NCBI GenBank assembly: GCA_003427395.1
Contig: BFEA01000003.1
Span: 9,293,148 to 9,333,005, forward strand
Length of the DNA: 39,858 bases
Origin: Chara braunii
Taxonomy: Eukaryota; Streptophyta; Charophyceae; Charales; Characeae
Reading direction: 5' to 3'
Positions 1 to 10,570 of this stretch are shown in pieces; the stretch's first letter is position 1; every line of letters starts with the position of its first letter. The position numbers and the translations under genes were made by a program. A model generated the notes under the pieces. It saw only the letters and a list, made by a program, of their open reading frames with translations, did no database searches and was not told the origin of the DNA.

Positions 1-57
1 CCCTTGTGGTTGCTGCTGCCTGCGCACCTGGCCATCTACAGTGCCACGTGCCAGCTT

Positions 58-300
58 GCTATGGAGCTGAAGACCCCCCCTTCCTGAGGTGTTGCAGTAC
101 AGGCCAATCTGGGTGGCTGATCAAGATCTCAGCACACCCAGCTGATGATGATGATGTTGGCCATTATTTTTTGTACTGCTGCGCCAGCAGTGAAGACCCC
201 CCTGGCTAGGGGGCTGCGCTTCAGGGTAACCAGGGTGGCTGATCAAGATCTCAGCCAACCCTTGATTACTTCAACATTATTTTCTACTGCGGCAGCAGGC
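58..300. repeat. two degenerate tandem copies of a ~122-bp unit
   Basis: Two successive units share the core GGGTGGCTGATCAAGATCTC at 111-130 and again at 233-252, an offset of 122 bp. Each is preceded by a TGAAGACCCCCC-like motif and followed by a CATTATTTT...TACTGC stretch. A partial third copy may lie at the window's left edge. The function is unknown. The repeat could belong to the LTR of the downstream element, but no matching copy is seen 3' of that element. Confidence 0.6.
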
Positions 301-369
301 TTCCAGCATCGTGAAGGCCAAGATCCAGTGGATCTTGGTGATCTTGTTGCTCTTGGCCAACCAAGAGCT

Positions 370-377
370 TGGTATCA
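370..377 (+). other. possible primer-binding-site core for element A (weak)
   Basis: TGGTATCA matches the first eight bases of the sequence complementary to plant initiator tRNA-Met (TGGTATCAGAGC), but the following bases do not. It lies 5' of the gag start on the right strand, though 1.28 kb away. There is no clear CA LTR end just before it and no matching 3' LTR. An eight-base match can arise by chance. Confidence 0.2.
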
Positions 378-722
378 TCACTCCCCACTAACCCACTCTC
401 CCACCTCCCCCTCTCTACCACTCCTCTCTCCTCCTACCTCCCTCTTCACTCATCTTCCACCATCTTTTTCTCTCTCCCCTCCCCACTCACCATCTTCTAC
501 TAATCTCTTCTACTTCCCTCCACCTTTCCCATCCCTTTCTCTCCCATTCTCCCACCCTACTCTCCCCCTTCCCTCCCCCACCTACAACCCCATCATTCCC
601 TCCATTTCCCACTTCAATCTTTTCTCTTTCTTACTCATTTCTCTTTTTCTTCTTCATTTTTTTCATCCCCCTCCCCCACAACTTCGAATTTTTCTGTTTT
701 TCTTCTTTTTGTCTTTCTTTTG
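378..722 (+). other. pyrimidine-rich tract
   Basis: About 345 bases are almost entirely C and T on the plus strand, changing from C-rich CCTCCC/CTCTCC runs to T-rich TTTCTTTTT. The open frame across it is compositional (Ser/Pro/Leu/Phe-rich) and is not a credible protein. It probably belongs to the untranslated leader or LTR of element A. Confidence 0.6.
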
Positions 723-1411
723 ATTTAAATTCCCTCTTTTATTCAAAAATTTGAATTCTCTTCTTCTCTCGACTTCTTTTCTTATTTTTCTGATTTATTT
801 TATTTTATTTTTATTTATTCTAAAAATTTGAATTTTTCTGCGGCACCTCTACATCTGCTTAGGACTTAGTTATTTCAGCTCTTGACGCACATTTTGACCT
901 CGTGGGGGTAACGAAGTGCTGCCGAATTTTTTTTTTTTTTTTTCTCCCTAATATCTCCCCTCTTACTTAGTCGTATCTTTTGCCGACACACTTCGACCCC
1001 ATGGGGGTAACGAAATGTTGCCGAATATTTTAAAAAATCCAACACTTAGTCTCTCTTCACTCTCCACCGCCTCATTTATTTATTACTTCTTTATTTATTT
1101 TTTATAAATTTATAATTTGCGGCATTCTGAACCTTAGTGTGCTTTTCTTGGTCTCTCCTTCCTCTTGGCACATTCTTGAACCCATGGGGGGTAGGGAAAT
1201 GTTGTCGAACATTCAGAAAATATATATATATATTATTTCTCTCTTCATATTTTGTTTATTTATTTCTTTAAGTATTTTTATTTTTTATTTTTTTTTATTT
1301 TGTCTTGAAATTTTACTGTTTATTTATTTTTTCTCTCCCCTTCCCCTCCATGGTTGCTATTTTCTTTTCTTGATTAGGTCACCGCTACCTTACCCTAACC
1401 ACCCAAACTTC
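723..1411. repeat. AT-rich spacer with three related motif copies
   Basis: Three diverged direct copies lie at about 861-928, 963-1031 and 1129-1212. Each starts with CTTAGT and ends in a motif like CATGGGGGTAACGAAATGTT followed by GCCGAAT. The first two are closest, and the third carries GGGGGGTAGGGAAATG. The spacers are AT-rich. No gene is seen. The copies may be leader or LTR motifs of element A. Confidence 0.55.
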
Positions 1412-1460
1412 GATTAGGGTTTTCTTAGGGTTTTCTAGGGTTTAGGGTTCTCCTAAACCC
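1412..1460 (+). repeat. short telomere-like TTAGGG/TTTAGGG stretch
   Basis: Several variants of the plant telomeric unit occur together: ATTAGGGTTTTCTTAGGG followed by TTTTCTAGGGTTTAGGG. On the other strand this gives AAACCCTA, similar to plant telo-box promoter elements. It is too short and irregular to be a telomere. Confidence 0.5.
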
Positions 1461-1658
1461 CCTACTCTCCCATCACCCCTTATCCCTACTTTCCCTTCCC
1501 ATTCGGGCACCCTAGACCCGAATCACCCCTCCCCCTTTCATGGCGCCCGCGTTAGACTCGCTAGCGCTGCCCGTCGATTTCTGCCGCAGACCCCCGCCTA
1601 CGCTCTCCGCTCACGCGGACCTCCTCTGGCCCCCTCCAGTCCGGCCCATCACCTCCCC

Positions 1659-3805
1659 ATGGCCGACGGCGTGTCACAAGCCGCCGACGCGGCGAAGGCC
1701 TCGGCACTGGGCTCCACACCCGTGCCGGCGGGCCAAGGCCATCAGCCCCAGGGGGACTTTTATACTCTCCTCACCTCCCTCCTCACGTCCATCCAGGCGC
1801 AACTGGTGTAAGGGCACAGGTGGTGACTCTTGTCGCTGGCATGGGGCAACTCTAGGACGCTGCCTGTCCTTCCTCTTCTAACTCTCTCTCTTCTCCTGGC
1901 TCCCAGTCCGGGTCCCCAGTCCTTCGACGTGGTGGCCACGGTGGAGCTTTCTCCTCCGCTGCCCCCGACCCGACCATCCTGGTGACCGTCCACGTTCCTA
2001 GCGCGATGGCCGCCACAGGCCAGACCTTCCCTCACTCTACGGGCGCACCCGCCCAGATTCCAGTCACTACGGCCACGGGACCACAAGCCTCTGCCGCGGT
2101 CTCAACGTTTCCGGGTGCCCCGCTTCTCCCTCCCCTTCGCACAACCGCAGCGCCACCTGACTCTCCCCCTTATGGGATGCCCCGAGTCGCTCATGCGTCT
2201 ACTTCCCCTCCTCCTCCTACTACCACTCCTCGCTCGATCTACTTTCGACGTCTCGAGGCCGAGCTTTCCCAGACGCGGGCCGACCTCGCCCTCTTACGCC
2301 TTGAACCACCCGTATCCTCACAGGTGGCCACGCCTTCAGGCGCACCCCCTTCTTTCTCTACTCTTCCATGCATGCAGGCTCGCTTCCCTCGCCCTGCACC
2401 CCCCCCATCCCCATCCTACCTCCTTCCTCCTCCATCGGTTGCTGCAACCTCTTTTACTGCAGCTCCCACGCAGCCTGCCGCTGTTCCCCCCGTCTCTCCA
2501 CCATGCGGCCCGGGCGTACAGTTAGTTGTGGCCCCTTGTCCGGGACCTGCGCCGACTTACTCAGCCATAGCGCATGCCTCTACTCCTCGATCTCCTCGCC
2601 GCCAAAATGGTGGTGCACCACTCATCCGCTTAACGGGCATTGCCTTGTATGACGATACAGGGATACGCGTGTCTCAGTGGCTGCAGTCTGCCACCCGCAC
2701 GCTCCAGCTCATGGACGTCCCACCCGACAAGTGGGTGCCTCACCTCGCCACGCGCCTACGTGGTTGTCCTTTCGACGCCTGGGAGGATTTTTACACTCAT
2801 CCCCTTTGTGAGGGTCGGACCCCGACCTTCATGGATTTCCAGGCGTTCCTCGAGGATCGCTTTGGAGCCTGACACAACGTGACTGGCGCCTTCGAGCGTG
2901 TCGTCAGTACACGCTGGTCCGACTCTGGTGGCGCTGCCGGCCTGGACCGCCACATCCAGGTCTTTCAGGACGCCCGTCTCATTTGCGATGTGGCGTTCCT
3001 CCCCGAGGTTGCCCTCATCGATCACTTTTTGGTCAACCTTCCCCTTGAGTACCGCTCTTAGTTATAGCGGTATGACCTCACATCGGCCCCGCAGGCTTAT
3101 GAGGCCGCCAAGGCCCATCAGTAGATGCGGACCCGTCTTCACCCCACTTCCTCGTCCCAGCCTCAGCATAACGGGTACGATCCCTCCTTCTCTCACAACG
3201 CTTCCTAGCGTCGTTCCCCTTTTCACGGTCCTCCCCACCGTTCTGCGCAGCAGGGTCGCCACTTCTCGCGTCGCTTCAACGCGCTCGACTATGGTGAGCA
3301 GAACGTTGTTGCCCTGCTGTCGCCTGAGGGTGACCATAGTGACGACCTCGACCTCTATGAGGCCGTCCACTGCCACCTGGAGGATTCTACCCTCCCTATA
3401 GTCAAGCGTCTCCAGCTCGCCCTCTCCACCCTCTCTCAGGCACGTAGTTGTTGTGGTCACGATGGCGCATCGCCCCCTGATGTCCCTCAGGGCTTTGTCC
3501 CTCCTCGTGATGTCCTTTCCGCTGAGGAGCGCGCGGCCATTTTGGGCCGACGTGGGTGTTTGCGTTGCCGCCAGGACTGTCATACCTCCTCGCAGTGCCC
3601 TTACACAACCGCCCTTGACCGCCACTACGTTGAGCTTTCCCACCATCGTCGTGCTCAGTCCCCCCCGACGCCTCGCATCCCCGTGGCGCCTCCTAGCCAC
3701 GGTGCAGTGTACACCTGCGACCTCCTCCGTAGTCGGCTCCTGACATCTCCGTCGCGGTTTGTCCCTCTCACTACTGGAGTTGAGGTATCACAGGACCCGA
3801 CATAG
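1659..3805 (+). pseudogene. gag: element A gag (capsid/nucleocapsid), broken
   Basis: This is retrotransposon Gag, which forms the particle and binds the element RNA. The N-terminus starts at ATG 1659 (Met-Ala-Asp-Gly-Val-Ser), runs in frame 0 to about 1808 and then continues in frame 2, so one base appears lost. A Pro/Thr/Ser-rich stretch follows. The capsid-like core at about 2620-3060 has a Trp/Leu-rich pattern around WLQSATRTLQLMDVPPDKW. A CCHC zinc knuckle lies at 3557-3598 (CLRCRQDCHTSSQC, spacing C-x2-C-x4-H-x4-C). In-frame stops lie at 1853, 2870, 3059, 3065, 3122, 3206 and 3803. Most can be read as former Trp or Gln codons. A later GTG/ATG start near 1982 is possible but would drop the N-terminal helix. 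Confidence 0.8.
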
Positions 3806-3943
3806 TGGACTCATCCCTCTGTCGTAGTATCGTCTGTGCCTCCGTAGACCACCGTCTCCCCTCCTACCTCTCCGCTACTACCGACGCGTTGAGCCATTCG
3901 CTAAGCCCGTTGCAGCGAGCAGCTTGCCACTCGCGAGGACGTT

Positions 3944-4387
3944 GTGTCCTCCCTTTTGGACTTGAGCATGCTCCAGGCTCGTCAGGAGCGGCTCACCCTT
4001 CATGTCGCTGCACTGTGTCGCCTTCTCGCCATCCTCTCTAACCCTGATCGCACCCTCCCGATCATCCCAGTACGACTCGGGACCTCCACGAGGGTGTACT
4101 TAGCGCTGTGGGATTCCGGTTCTCAGGGCGACGTCATTCACCCACGGGTGGTGAAGGAAGCACGCTTATCCACGACAGGGTCTCCGACTCCCATCTCCGT
4201 CACCCTAGGAGATGACAAGACCCAGCGCTTCTTTGATCAGACAGTCACAAACCTCTCTTTCTTCCTCACTCTGGAGTCGACTGATCGGGCCCCGGCGTCT
4301 CGTCGTCACCGCTCCTCTGCACATTTCGATGTAATGGAAACAAGGTACGACTTCATTCTCAGTACTCCGTGGTCTCGTAGGTTCTGA
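3944..4387 (+). pseudogene. element A aspartic protease
   Basis: This is the pepsin-like protease that cleaves the polyprotein. The active-site triplet is Asp-Ser-Gly in LALWDSGSQGDVIHP, at about 4108-4125, preceded by a hydrophobic strand. A later YDFILSTPW matches the conserved flap-side YDxxLGxxW block, with Gly replaced by Ser. It is in the same frame as gag, separated only by the stop at 3803, which fits a single Gag-Pol frame. The stop at 4385 (TGA) lies where a Trp would be expected. The next 430 bases stay open in frame 2 as an acidic, Pro/Ser-rich linker until a one-base frame change near 4815. Confidence 0.75.
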
Positions 4388-4817
4388 AGCACCGAGGCCG
4401 ATTGGGCGACCAACACTTTCGTTCTCGGAACGAAGTGTGAACAGACGTATCACGTACCTTTCATAGGTACCACCGCGACACCACGCCCCGATCCTCCTCC
4501 CCCGGAGCCTTCCATGCCCACACCATCTCCTACTATCACCTCCACCTCGCCTCGACAGTTCGCCCACTTCACCCGACAGGACGACGTCACCTTCTTTACG
4601 GTGAACTTTACGGATCTCTTGCACTATGATCCACCCTATCCAGACGTTGAGCTCATCTCTCTGGAGCCAGATCCTCCTTCTATCTTCATGGCTTCCATCT
4701 CTACTTCCCTCCCTCCGCCGTCCGTCGAGTCCATCTCGTCGTCGTGCACCGACGCTGACGCTGAGGAACTCGCACGCTATACGACCGACCTAGAGCCCGC
4801 AGTTCGTGACCTCATTC

Positions 4818-6338
4818 GAGTACCACGACGTTTTTCCATCGCCGTTCTCGTACGCCGACATCCCACCGATGCGCGACGTCGAGCACTCCATCCAGCTTGT
4901 GCCTGACTATCGTGTTCACCACTAGGCACCCTACAAACTCTCGATCCCCGAGGTCACTGAACTCAAGCGCCAACTTGAGGAGCTCCTGAGATTGGGTTTC
5001 ATTAAACCCGACAACTCCCCGTGGGGTGCACCCGTCCTCTTTACTCGCAAAGAGGATAAAACTCCCCGTCTCTGCATCGATTATCGCGGTCTCAACCGCT
5101 ACACGGTTAAGAATAGCTACCCCATGCCTCGTTCCAACGAGTTGTTCGACCGCCTAGCATGCAACCACTTCTTTACGAAGATTAATCTTCGTAGCGGTTA
5201 CCATCAGATCCGCGTCGCTGCAGCGGACCAACCGAAGACAGCGTTACGATCGCGTTTCGGCCACTATGAGTTTACGATGATGTCATTTGGCCTCACCAAC
5301 GCACCCGCTACCTTCCAGACGGTGATGAACGACATCTTCAAGGACATCCTGGAGCAGTACGTTCTCGTTTACCTCGACGATATCCTGATCTACAGTTGTA
5401 CCCCTGAGGAGCATCTCAGACACCTTCGCGACATCCTTGACCGCTTGCGCAGACATGGCTTCTACGCCAAGCTGAGCAAGTGTCACTTTGCCCAGCATAA
5501 AGTGAATTTCTTAGGACACTATGTGTCTGACCAGGGTCTCCACATGGACGATGCAAAGATCACTGCTATTGCGGAGTGACCCGTGCCCACATCCGCCAAG
5601 CAGCTTCGCAGTTTTCTAGGCCTCACTAGTTACTATAGTAATTTCATTCAGGGATACGCTAGGTATTCCTACATCCTTACCTCTACCCTCCTTCGGAAGA
5701 ACCAGCTATGAGTTTGGACACCGCTCCACGAGGACGCCTTCCGCGGTTTCAAGAAGGCGATGACATGTGCACCGGTTCCCCACCTACCCGATTTTGATCG
5801 CCCTTTTATCCTTACCACCGATGCGTCAGACTTTCCTGTACGAGCAGTGTTTTCTCAGATTTTCCCCTCCTCTCCTGATTCCCCTCATCCTCACATCCCT
5901 CACTTCCCACCCCCTATCCCTACCACTGCTTCCCGCCTGATGCCTACTTGTCCAGCTACTAACGAGCCTTCTATTGACTATTCTCCTACCATCGTCGAGG
6001 ACGACACTGTCGAGTCTCGCTCATGTGATTGTTCGATAGCCTTCTACTCCCGCCAACTTCTGTCCGCCGAGATAAACTATACTGCTGATGAACGTGAGGT
6101 TTTCGAAGTAGTTTACGACACTCGACACTAGCGTCACTACCTGCACGGGGCACCATTCACGGTGCGCACGGACAACTCTGTTGTCCAGGTTTTTCTGACA
6201 AAGCCGAAGCTCACTCCTCGATAGGCTCGCTGGTGGCGAGACCTATCCGAGTTTAGTTTCACCACTGAGCACATAAAGGGTGAGACCAATCGGGTGGCAG
6301 ATGCCTTATCTCGACGCCCTGACCATAATCTGAAGTAG
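4818..6338 (+). pseudogene. pol: element A reverse transcriptase and RNase H
   Basis: RT copies the RNA into DNA and RNase H removes the RNA strand. Motifs in order: IPPMRDVEHSIQLVP (about 4860); LGFIKPDNSPWGAPVLF; RLCIDYRGLN; KINLRSGYHQIR, where the first catalytic Asp (usually KIDLRSGYHQI) is Asn at 5184-5186; FGLTNAPATFQ; the YLDD catalytic box at 5370-5381; and FLGHYVSDQG. RNase H follows with FILTTDASDF, the EREVFEVVYD region, VRTDNS and HIKGETNRVADALSRR. Stops at 4923, 5577, 5709, 6129, 6222 and 6336 fall at positions that are Gln, Trp or Arg in the family. The region has one frame and no internal frameshift after 4818. It is inactive because of the stops and the lost Asp. Confidence 0.88.
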
Positions 6339-8051
6339 ATCCAACTCGCTGCCATTTCGGTCACCACCGTCCACCACTCGGTGACCGACGAGTTTCGCAC
6401 TCAATACCGCCACAACCCCGACTATCGCGACATCCATGCGACCCTTCGGAGTGGCAAGACCATCCCGAACTACTCTTTCCGGGACAATGGTCTTGTGTAC
6501 TGGCACGGTTTACAGGGCACCAGAGAGCCCCGCATTTGCGTTCCCTCCACTGGACAACTATGTGTCCGGGCAGGCGCAAAGTTTCATGACCAGGCAGCCA
6601 CCGATCATATGGGCTTCCACAAGACGTTGGCCCGTGTGAGCCGCCTGTATGTCTGGCCGAAGCACAAGGACTTTGTGAAGGACTACGTTGCAGAGTGTCC
6701 CACCTATTAAGAGGTGAACAGTGCGAACCACCTGCCTTATGGTTTGCTCCAACCTCTTCCTATCCCTGAGGGTCGTTGGCAGTCCATCTCGATGGACTTT
6801 ATCGGTCCTCTTCGTCCTCCTACTCCCCGCGGTCATGATGCTATCCTGGTCGTCGTCGACCGCTTTACAAAGCGCGCACACTTTGTTCCATGCCGCGATG
6901 CCATCAGTGCACGTGAGGTCGCTGACATCGTGTTTGACCGAGTCGTGCGTGACCACGGCTTACCCCTAAGCATCATATTTGACCGTGACCCGCGCTTTAC
7001 CTGCCAATTCCAGTGACGGCCCCACGAGGTGTACGGTACCCAGCTCCGCTTCTCCTCATCTTACCATCCCCAGACTGATGGTCTGACCAAGGTCACGAAT
7101 AGGACTCTCAATAATATTCTCCGAAAGACTGTTCGTGACAATCACAAATGAGATCTTCATCTTGCCCACGCGGAGATAGCCTACAACCACGCTGTCTCGC
7201 CAACCACGGGGATGTCGCCTTACTATTGCGACCTCATCTATCACCCTCGTGTTCCCGCGGACTTCCTTCGACCGTCACAGATGCACCCCGACACGAGTTG
7301 TCCCACGCCAGATGATTGGGTTGCACACATGACATCGATCATGAAGACCGCACATGAGCACATAGCCGCTCAGACTCGCATGGCCGCACGTGCGAACCGA
7401 TCGAGGATAGATCATCCATTTAAAGTAGGTGATGATGTGCTTGTCGACGCCTGCCACTTACAACTCAAAGCGGACACGCTTCGCAAGTTCCGGCATCGCT
7501 TCTTTGGCCCATGCCACATTCTTCAGGGCGTCGGTTCTGATACGACATCTAGCCCGGTTAGCTTCCGCGTGAAGCTGCCTGACTACCTCCGCCAGGCTCG
7601 TGTGCACGATGTCTACCACGGCTCGTTACTGCGTCCCTATTGTAGACCGTTTGAGCGTTTTGTTGGACGACCATACGAGCGCCCTCCACCCATCATGGTG
7701 GACGGCCACGAGGAGTTCCTCATTTCAGACATCATTGGTCGCCGAATTACCGATGACAACCCTCCTCACGTCGAGTATCTCGTACGTTAGAAGGGTTACC
7801 TTGATGAGGAGGCTACTTCGAAGCCCCTCGAGCACTTGCGGCACGCTCACATGTTGGTGCGTGCCTATGACCGTGCTCGTCGTGCTGGGTTCACTGCTCC
7901 TCCTCAGCCCACTGACCCTCTTCCTTCTCCCTTGGTTGAGGAGACCGCTGAAGTCGAGCCTACCCCATCTAAGGCAGACCTTCAGCAGCAGCCGGATGCT
8001 TCTGAGCGTTCACAACGCACTCGTCGTCGTCCTGCTCAATACGACGATTGA
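6339..8051 (+). pseudogene. element A integrase with C-terminal chromodomain
   Basis: Integrase inserts the cDNA, and the chromodomain guides it to chromatin. The zinc-binding N-domain is at about 6585-6710: HDQAATDHMGF and then CPTY, where the second Cys of C-x2-C has become Tyr (TAT) and is followed by TAA. The DDE core keeps SMDFIGPL and FDRDPRF, but the catalytic Glu in HPQTDGLTKVTNRTL is Lys. The linker FHDVYHGSLLRPY is clear as VHDVYHGSLLRPY. A classical chromodomain runs from about 7705 to 7880 (EEFLISDIIGRR, YLVR-stop-KGYLDEEAT, LEHLRHAHMLVRAY), with its conserved Trp replaced by TAG at 7788. Stops also occur at 6708, 7014 and 7149. The frame is continuous to 8051. Confidence 0.88.
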
Positions 8052-9490
8052 CTTTAACTTATCTTCCCACATCTTTGACTTCTCAGTACTCCATCCACTC
8101 TAGTTTTGCTACTTCAGCTCGTCGACATTGCGGCTCTTCCTCGACAGCATTCCGAACTTCTCTTCATGGACTTCATTGGCAGCTCCACGGACTTCGTCAC
8201 GATCAACTCTGCCTACTTTAGACGTCGTCACTCTCTTACCACTTTACCCTGTACAGTACCCAGGTTGTGTCGCCTGATGGTCTCCCTTCGTCGGGTTCCT
8301 TTGAGTTGGGCTCTCCCTTGGTATACGCATAGGCATCAGGACCGTAGCGTTGCCCTGACTTCCTAGCTTACGGATCTAGCTCCGACTTCCCTCACCTTAT
8401 GACTCATTTGCATGATTCTCTTAGCCATCACTTTTTCTACCCTCAGTCGGCCCTCATGCCCTAGTTAGGCAGCCTTGCATGCTTCATCTACGTGTGCCCA
8501 GTATACCAGGCTCCCTTATTCCCTTACATGGTCGACCCTCCATAGCGGTCACCCCTTCAGTCGAGCATTACCCGCCCTGATGGTCTATCTGTTAGGGTCA
8601 TTGGTTTTGTTCCCTCCCAGTTCCCCCCCCTCATTGAGCCTGATGGCATGTGTCTCCCTGTCCTTATGTGTGGATGCCCTTAGGAGTTATCGATCTCTAG
8701 GCTGCATTTGCCACCCTCAGAGACCATCCCATCCTATGGTTTGCGACACACCCCTCCTATGACATATGGTTGTCTTGTTATTGTTTTGTTGCTCTCAGAC
8801 TGAGGCCTCTACTTCTGATATTTCTAGGATTTAGTTATCTTTGCTTTGGTTGTTCTTAGGACTTCTACACTAGTCAGTTGTTTCCATACCGAGGCTACTG
8901 CCTCCAACATTCTAGGATTTAGTTGTCATTCCCTTCTGCTTCCTAGGACATGTATACTAGTTAGTTGCTTTCTGCTTTCACTTGGGCTGTTAGTTGTGAC
9001 ATTGCTGCTTTTGTGACATTTTCTAGCCTGGGTTGCATCGCATAGACTCAACATGGAGCTTGCTCCGCATCCTAGACTACTCGGGTTTTCTTTTCCTTGG
9101 TAGAGTTCCGCTTCTTGGCGGAAGCGTGCTTGTATCTAGGCGATCCATCACATGCCGAGGATCGAGTAGCGGACCTCTGGTTCGCCTGTGAGACCAGCCC
9201 CTTGGCCTGTTCTCACAGGCCTGTGTTGTGTTCGGGTTAGTCCAGTCCAGGCCGGTACCTCTATCGGTACCCGCCAGTCCAGTCTAGTCCAATCAGTCCG
9301 TTGGGGCCAGAGTTTGTACTTGGATCAGTCTACATTCGCACAGTTTGGAGTACGTGCGTCGGAGTCTGCGCGGGAGCTGCGCTGTGCCATCTTGCTCCAC
9401 CCTCATCCTCCATCTCCATCTATATCCCAGGCGGAGCACCTCACCCGGTGGGTCCGCCACACCTGCTCTTTACCTGCCGTCCGTCCATGA
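8052..9490. other. 3' flank of element A, no gene recognised
   Basis: T/C-rich DNA with short repeated phrases. A motif like TCTAGGATTTAGTT recurs at about 8823 and 8919, each time followed within 50-60 bases by TAGGAC and ACTAG. From 9180, CCAGTCCAG/TAGTCCAG phrases recur. Open frames are Leu/Ser/Pro-rich and lack motifs. This is the position expected for the 3' LTR, but I found no matching 5' copy and no polypurine tract. Confidence 0.4.
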
Positions 9491-9499
9491 TGACGACCT

Positions 9500-10130
9500 T
9501 TCGCAAAACGCCTCTTGCGTGTGCGTCTAGACAGCTTGTCGAGGATGCAGACGTGGAAGATGATTAAAAGACCGCGCAACAGCGGCAACCTTCGAAAGAC
9601 GTCGGACGTGAACGACATGTAGGGCAGGGCAGTAGCTACACGACGCCAATCCACCTCCACCAAACAGTGACGAAGAGGGCAGCCAACGACAGATCACAGA
9701 AAACGACAGACCGCAGCAAACGGCAGACTGCAGCATCTGACAAATGCCCTCTAACGTTTTACGTAGCCGAGCACAGTGGGGAATCGAAAGTCAGGTTGGC
9801 TAAAATATTCAATTTTGCCGACCATTGAAGCCCCTTCCGTTTGGCGGCATGCACTGTGAGGGAGAACGCCGGTTGAAGACGTTTGCAGAGGCCGCCCGGC
9901 TACCAATGGTTACCGTTGGCGTAAGGATTCTGGAAGCCGAATGTTGGCGACCCAAGATGTCCGTGCGGTGGCCGGTAGGTACTCCAATGGACCAGCCGAC
10001 AAAAAATTCTTGTCGATGATGGGTGCCCTCGCCGCTCCGATTATTGCGGATCCTTGGCCTCCAAGGGACATCTGGAGGTACCTTGGGAAAGGCCACAAAA
10101 TGGTTGTAGCCCGAGGATTCCCGAAGAAAA
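9500..10130 (+). pseudogene. possible decayed coding fragments, unrecognised
   Basis: Two stretches read like protein. About 9570-9830 is Lys/Arg/Gln-rich with a CPLTFYVAEHSGE segment. 9825-10019 begins MKPLPFGGMHCEGERR and has a mixed, non-repetitive composition. A second frame from 9941 contains APIIADPWPPRDIW. The frames do not join without shifts, and no family is recognised. A GTAGGTAC sequence near 9973 could be a splice donor, so an exon remnant is possible. Chance cannot be excluded. Confidence 0.25.
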
Positions 10131-10531
10131 TGTTTTCACTTGTTTTTTTCTTTTTAATTTCCTTGGGGACTTTACGCACCGGAGGAGTGCCTAACGAGCC
10201 CCTTAATACCAGCCTTTTTACGATATCACAATTGTACCCAGCCTGTGGCATATGGTATGGGACATAGGGTACTAATTTTCAGCACCCTACCCCAGAAAAC
10301 CTTGGACCGCTGCAAAAATGCAGCAATATCACTGTGCCTACACCGTGTACCAACTTTTGAATTTTCGCACGGCCTCTGTGAAAAATGCGTAGTACACTTG
10401 TGACTGTCTATAAGTGAGTAAACGTTTTTCCTCCTCAATCCCTTTGGCTTTCTCCTTCTCCATATGCCAGCCATAAGCTCTTTCTCTCGATCTGTTCTGA
10501 CCGTTTCTTACATTTTTCGCTATTGGCCTTC

Positions 10532-10532
<1 letters not shown>
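10131..10532. other. no feature recognised
   Basis: Ordinary mixed-composition DNA between weak coding remnants and the poly-A tract. No coding motif, RNA gene or clear repeat seen. Confidence 0.4.

Positions 10533-10569
<37 letters not shown>
10533..10569 (+). repeat. poly-A run of 37
   Basis: An uninterrupted A37 run directly precedes copy A of a dispersed repeat starting CAGGGGAGCGACACATGCTG. Frames across it are meaningless poly-Phe or poly-Lys. The exact length is prone to sequencing and assembly error. Confidence 0.9.

Positions 10570-10570
<1 letters not shown>

Larger units (their letters stand above)
1659..8051 (+). mobile_element. element A: degenerate Ty3/gypsy chromovirus coding region
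   Basis: The domain order Gag-CCHC, protease, reverse transcriptase, RNase H, integrase, chromodomain identifies a Ty3/gypsy element of the chromovirus branch. All coding falls in one long frame (frame 2 from about 1808 to 4815, frame 0 from 4818 to 8051), with only two frame changes but about 18 in-frame stops, so it cannot make a full polyprotein. The likely original start is the ATG at 1659; the natural end is the stop after Pro-Ala-Gln-Tyr-Asp-Asp at 8049-8051. I could not find paired LTRs: the regions 1-1650 and 8052-9490 share no convincing long direct repeat, so the ends are undefined. Confidence 0.9.

Noticed and set aside
145-723. 192-codon plus-strand frame
   Set aside because: Ser/Pro/Leu/Phe-only composition follows from the pyrimidine-rich tract.
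1412-1460. Chromosome end or fused telomere
   Set aside because: Under 50 bases, irregular units, embedded in ordinary sequence; at most an interstitial telomere-like or telo-box stretch.
1800-1916. Intron in element A gag between GTGTAAGG and CTCCCAG
   Set aside because: The 117-base interval has donor- and acceptor-like ends, but it reads as coding in frame 2 (one stop at 1853) and joins smoothly to the downstream frame, so a frameshift is the simpler reading.
3062-3700. 212-codon minus-strand frame
   Set aside because: Lies antisense to element A gag. The sense frame carries the CCHC box and the Gag homology.
1808-4818. Programmed frameshifting between gag and pol of element A
   Set aside because: The two frame changes lie inside the Gag N-terminus and inside the pre-RT linker, not at a gag-pol border, and no slippery heptamer is seen. 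Simple one-base indels explain them.
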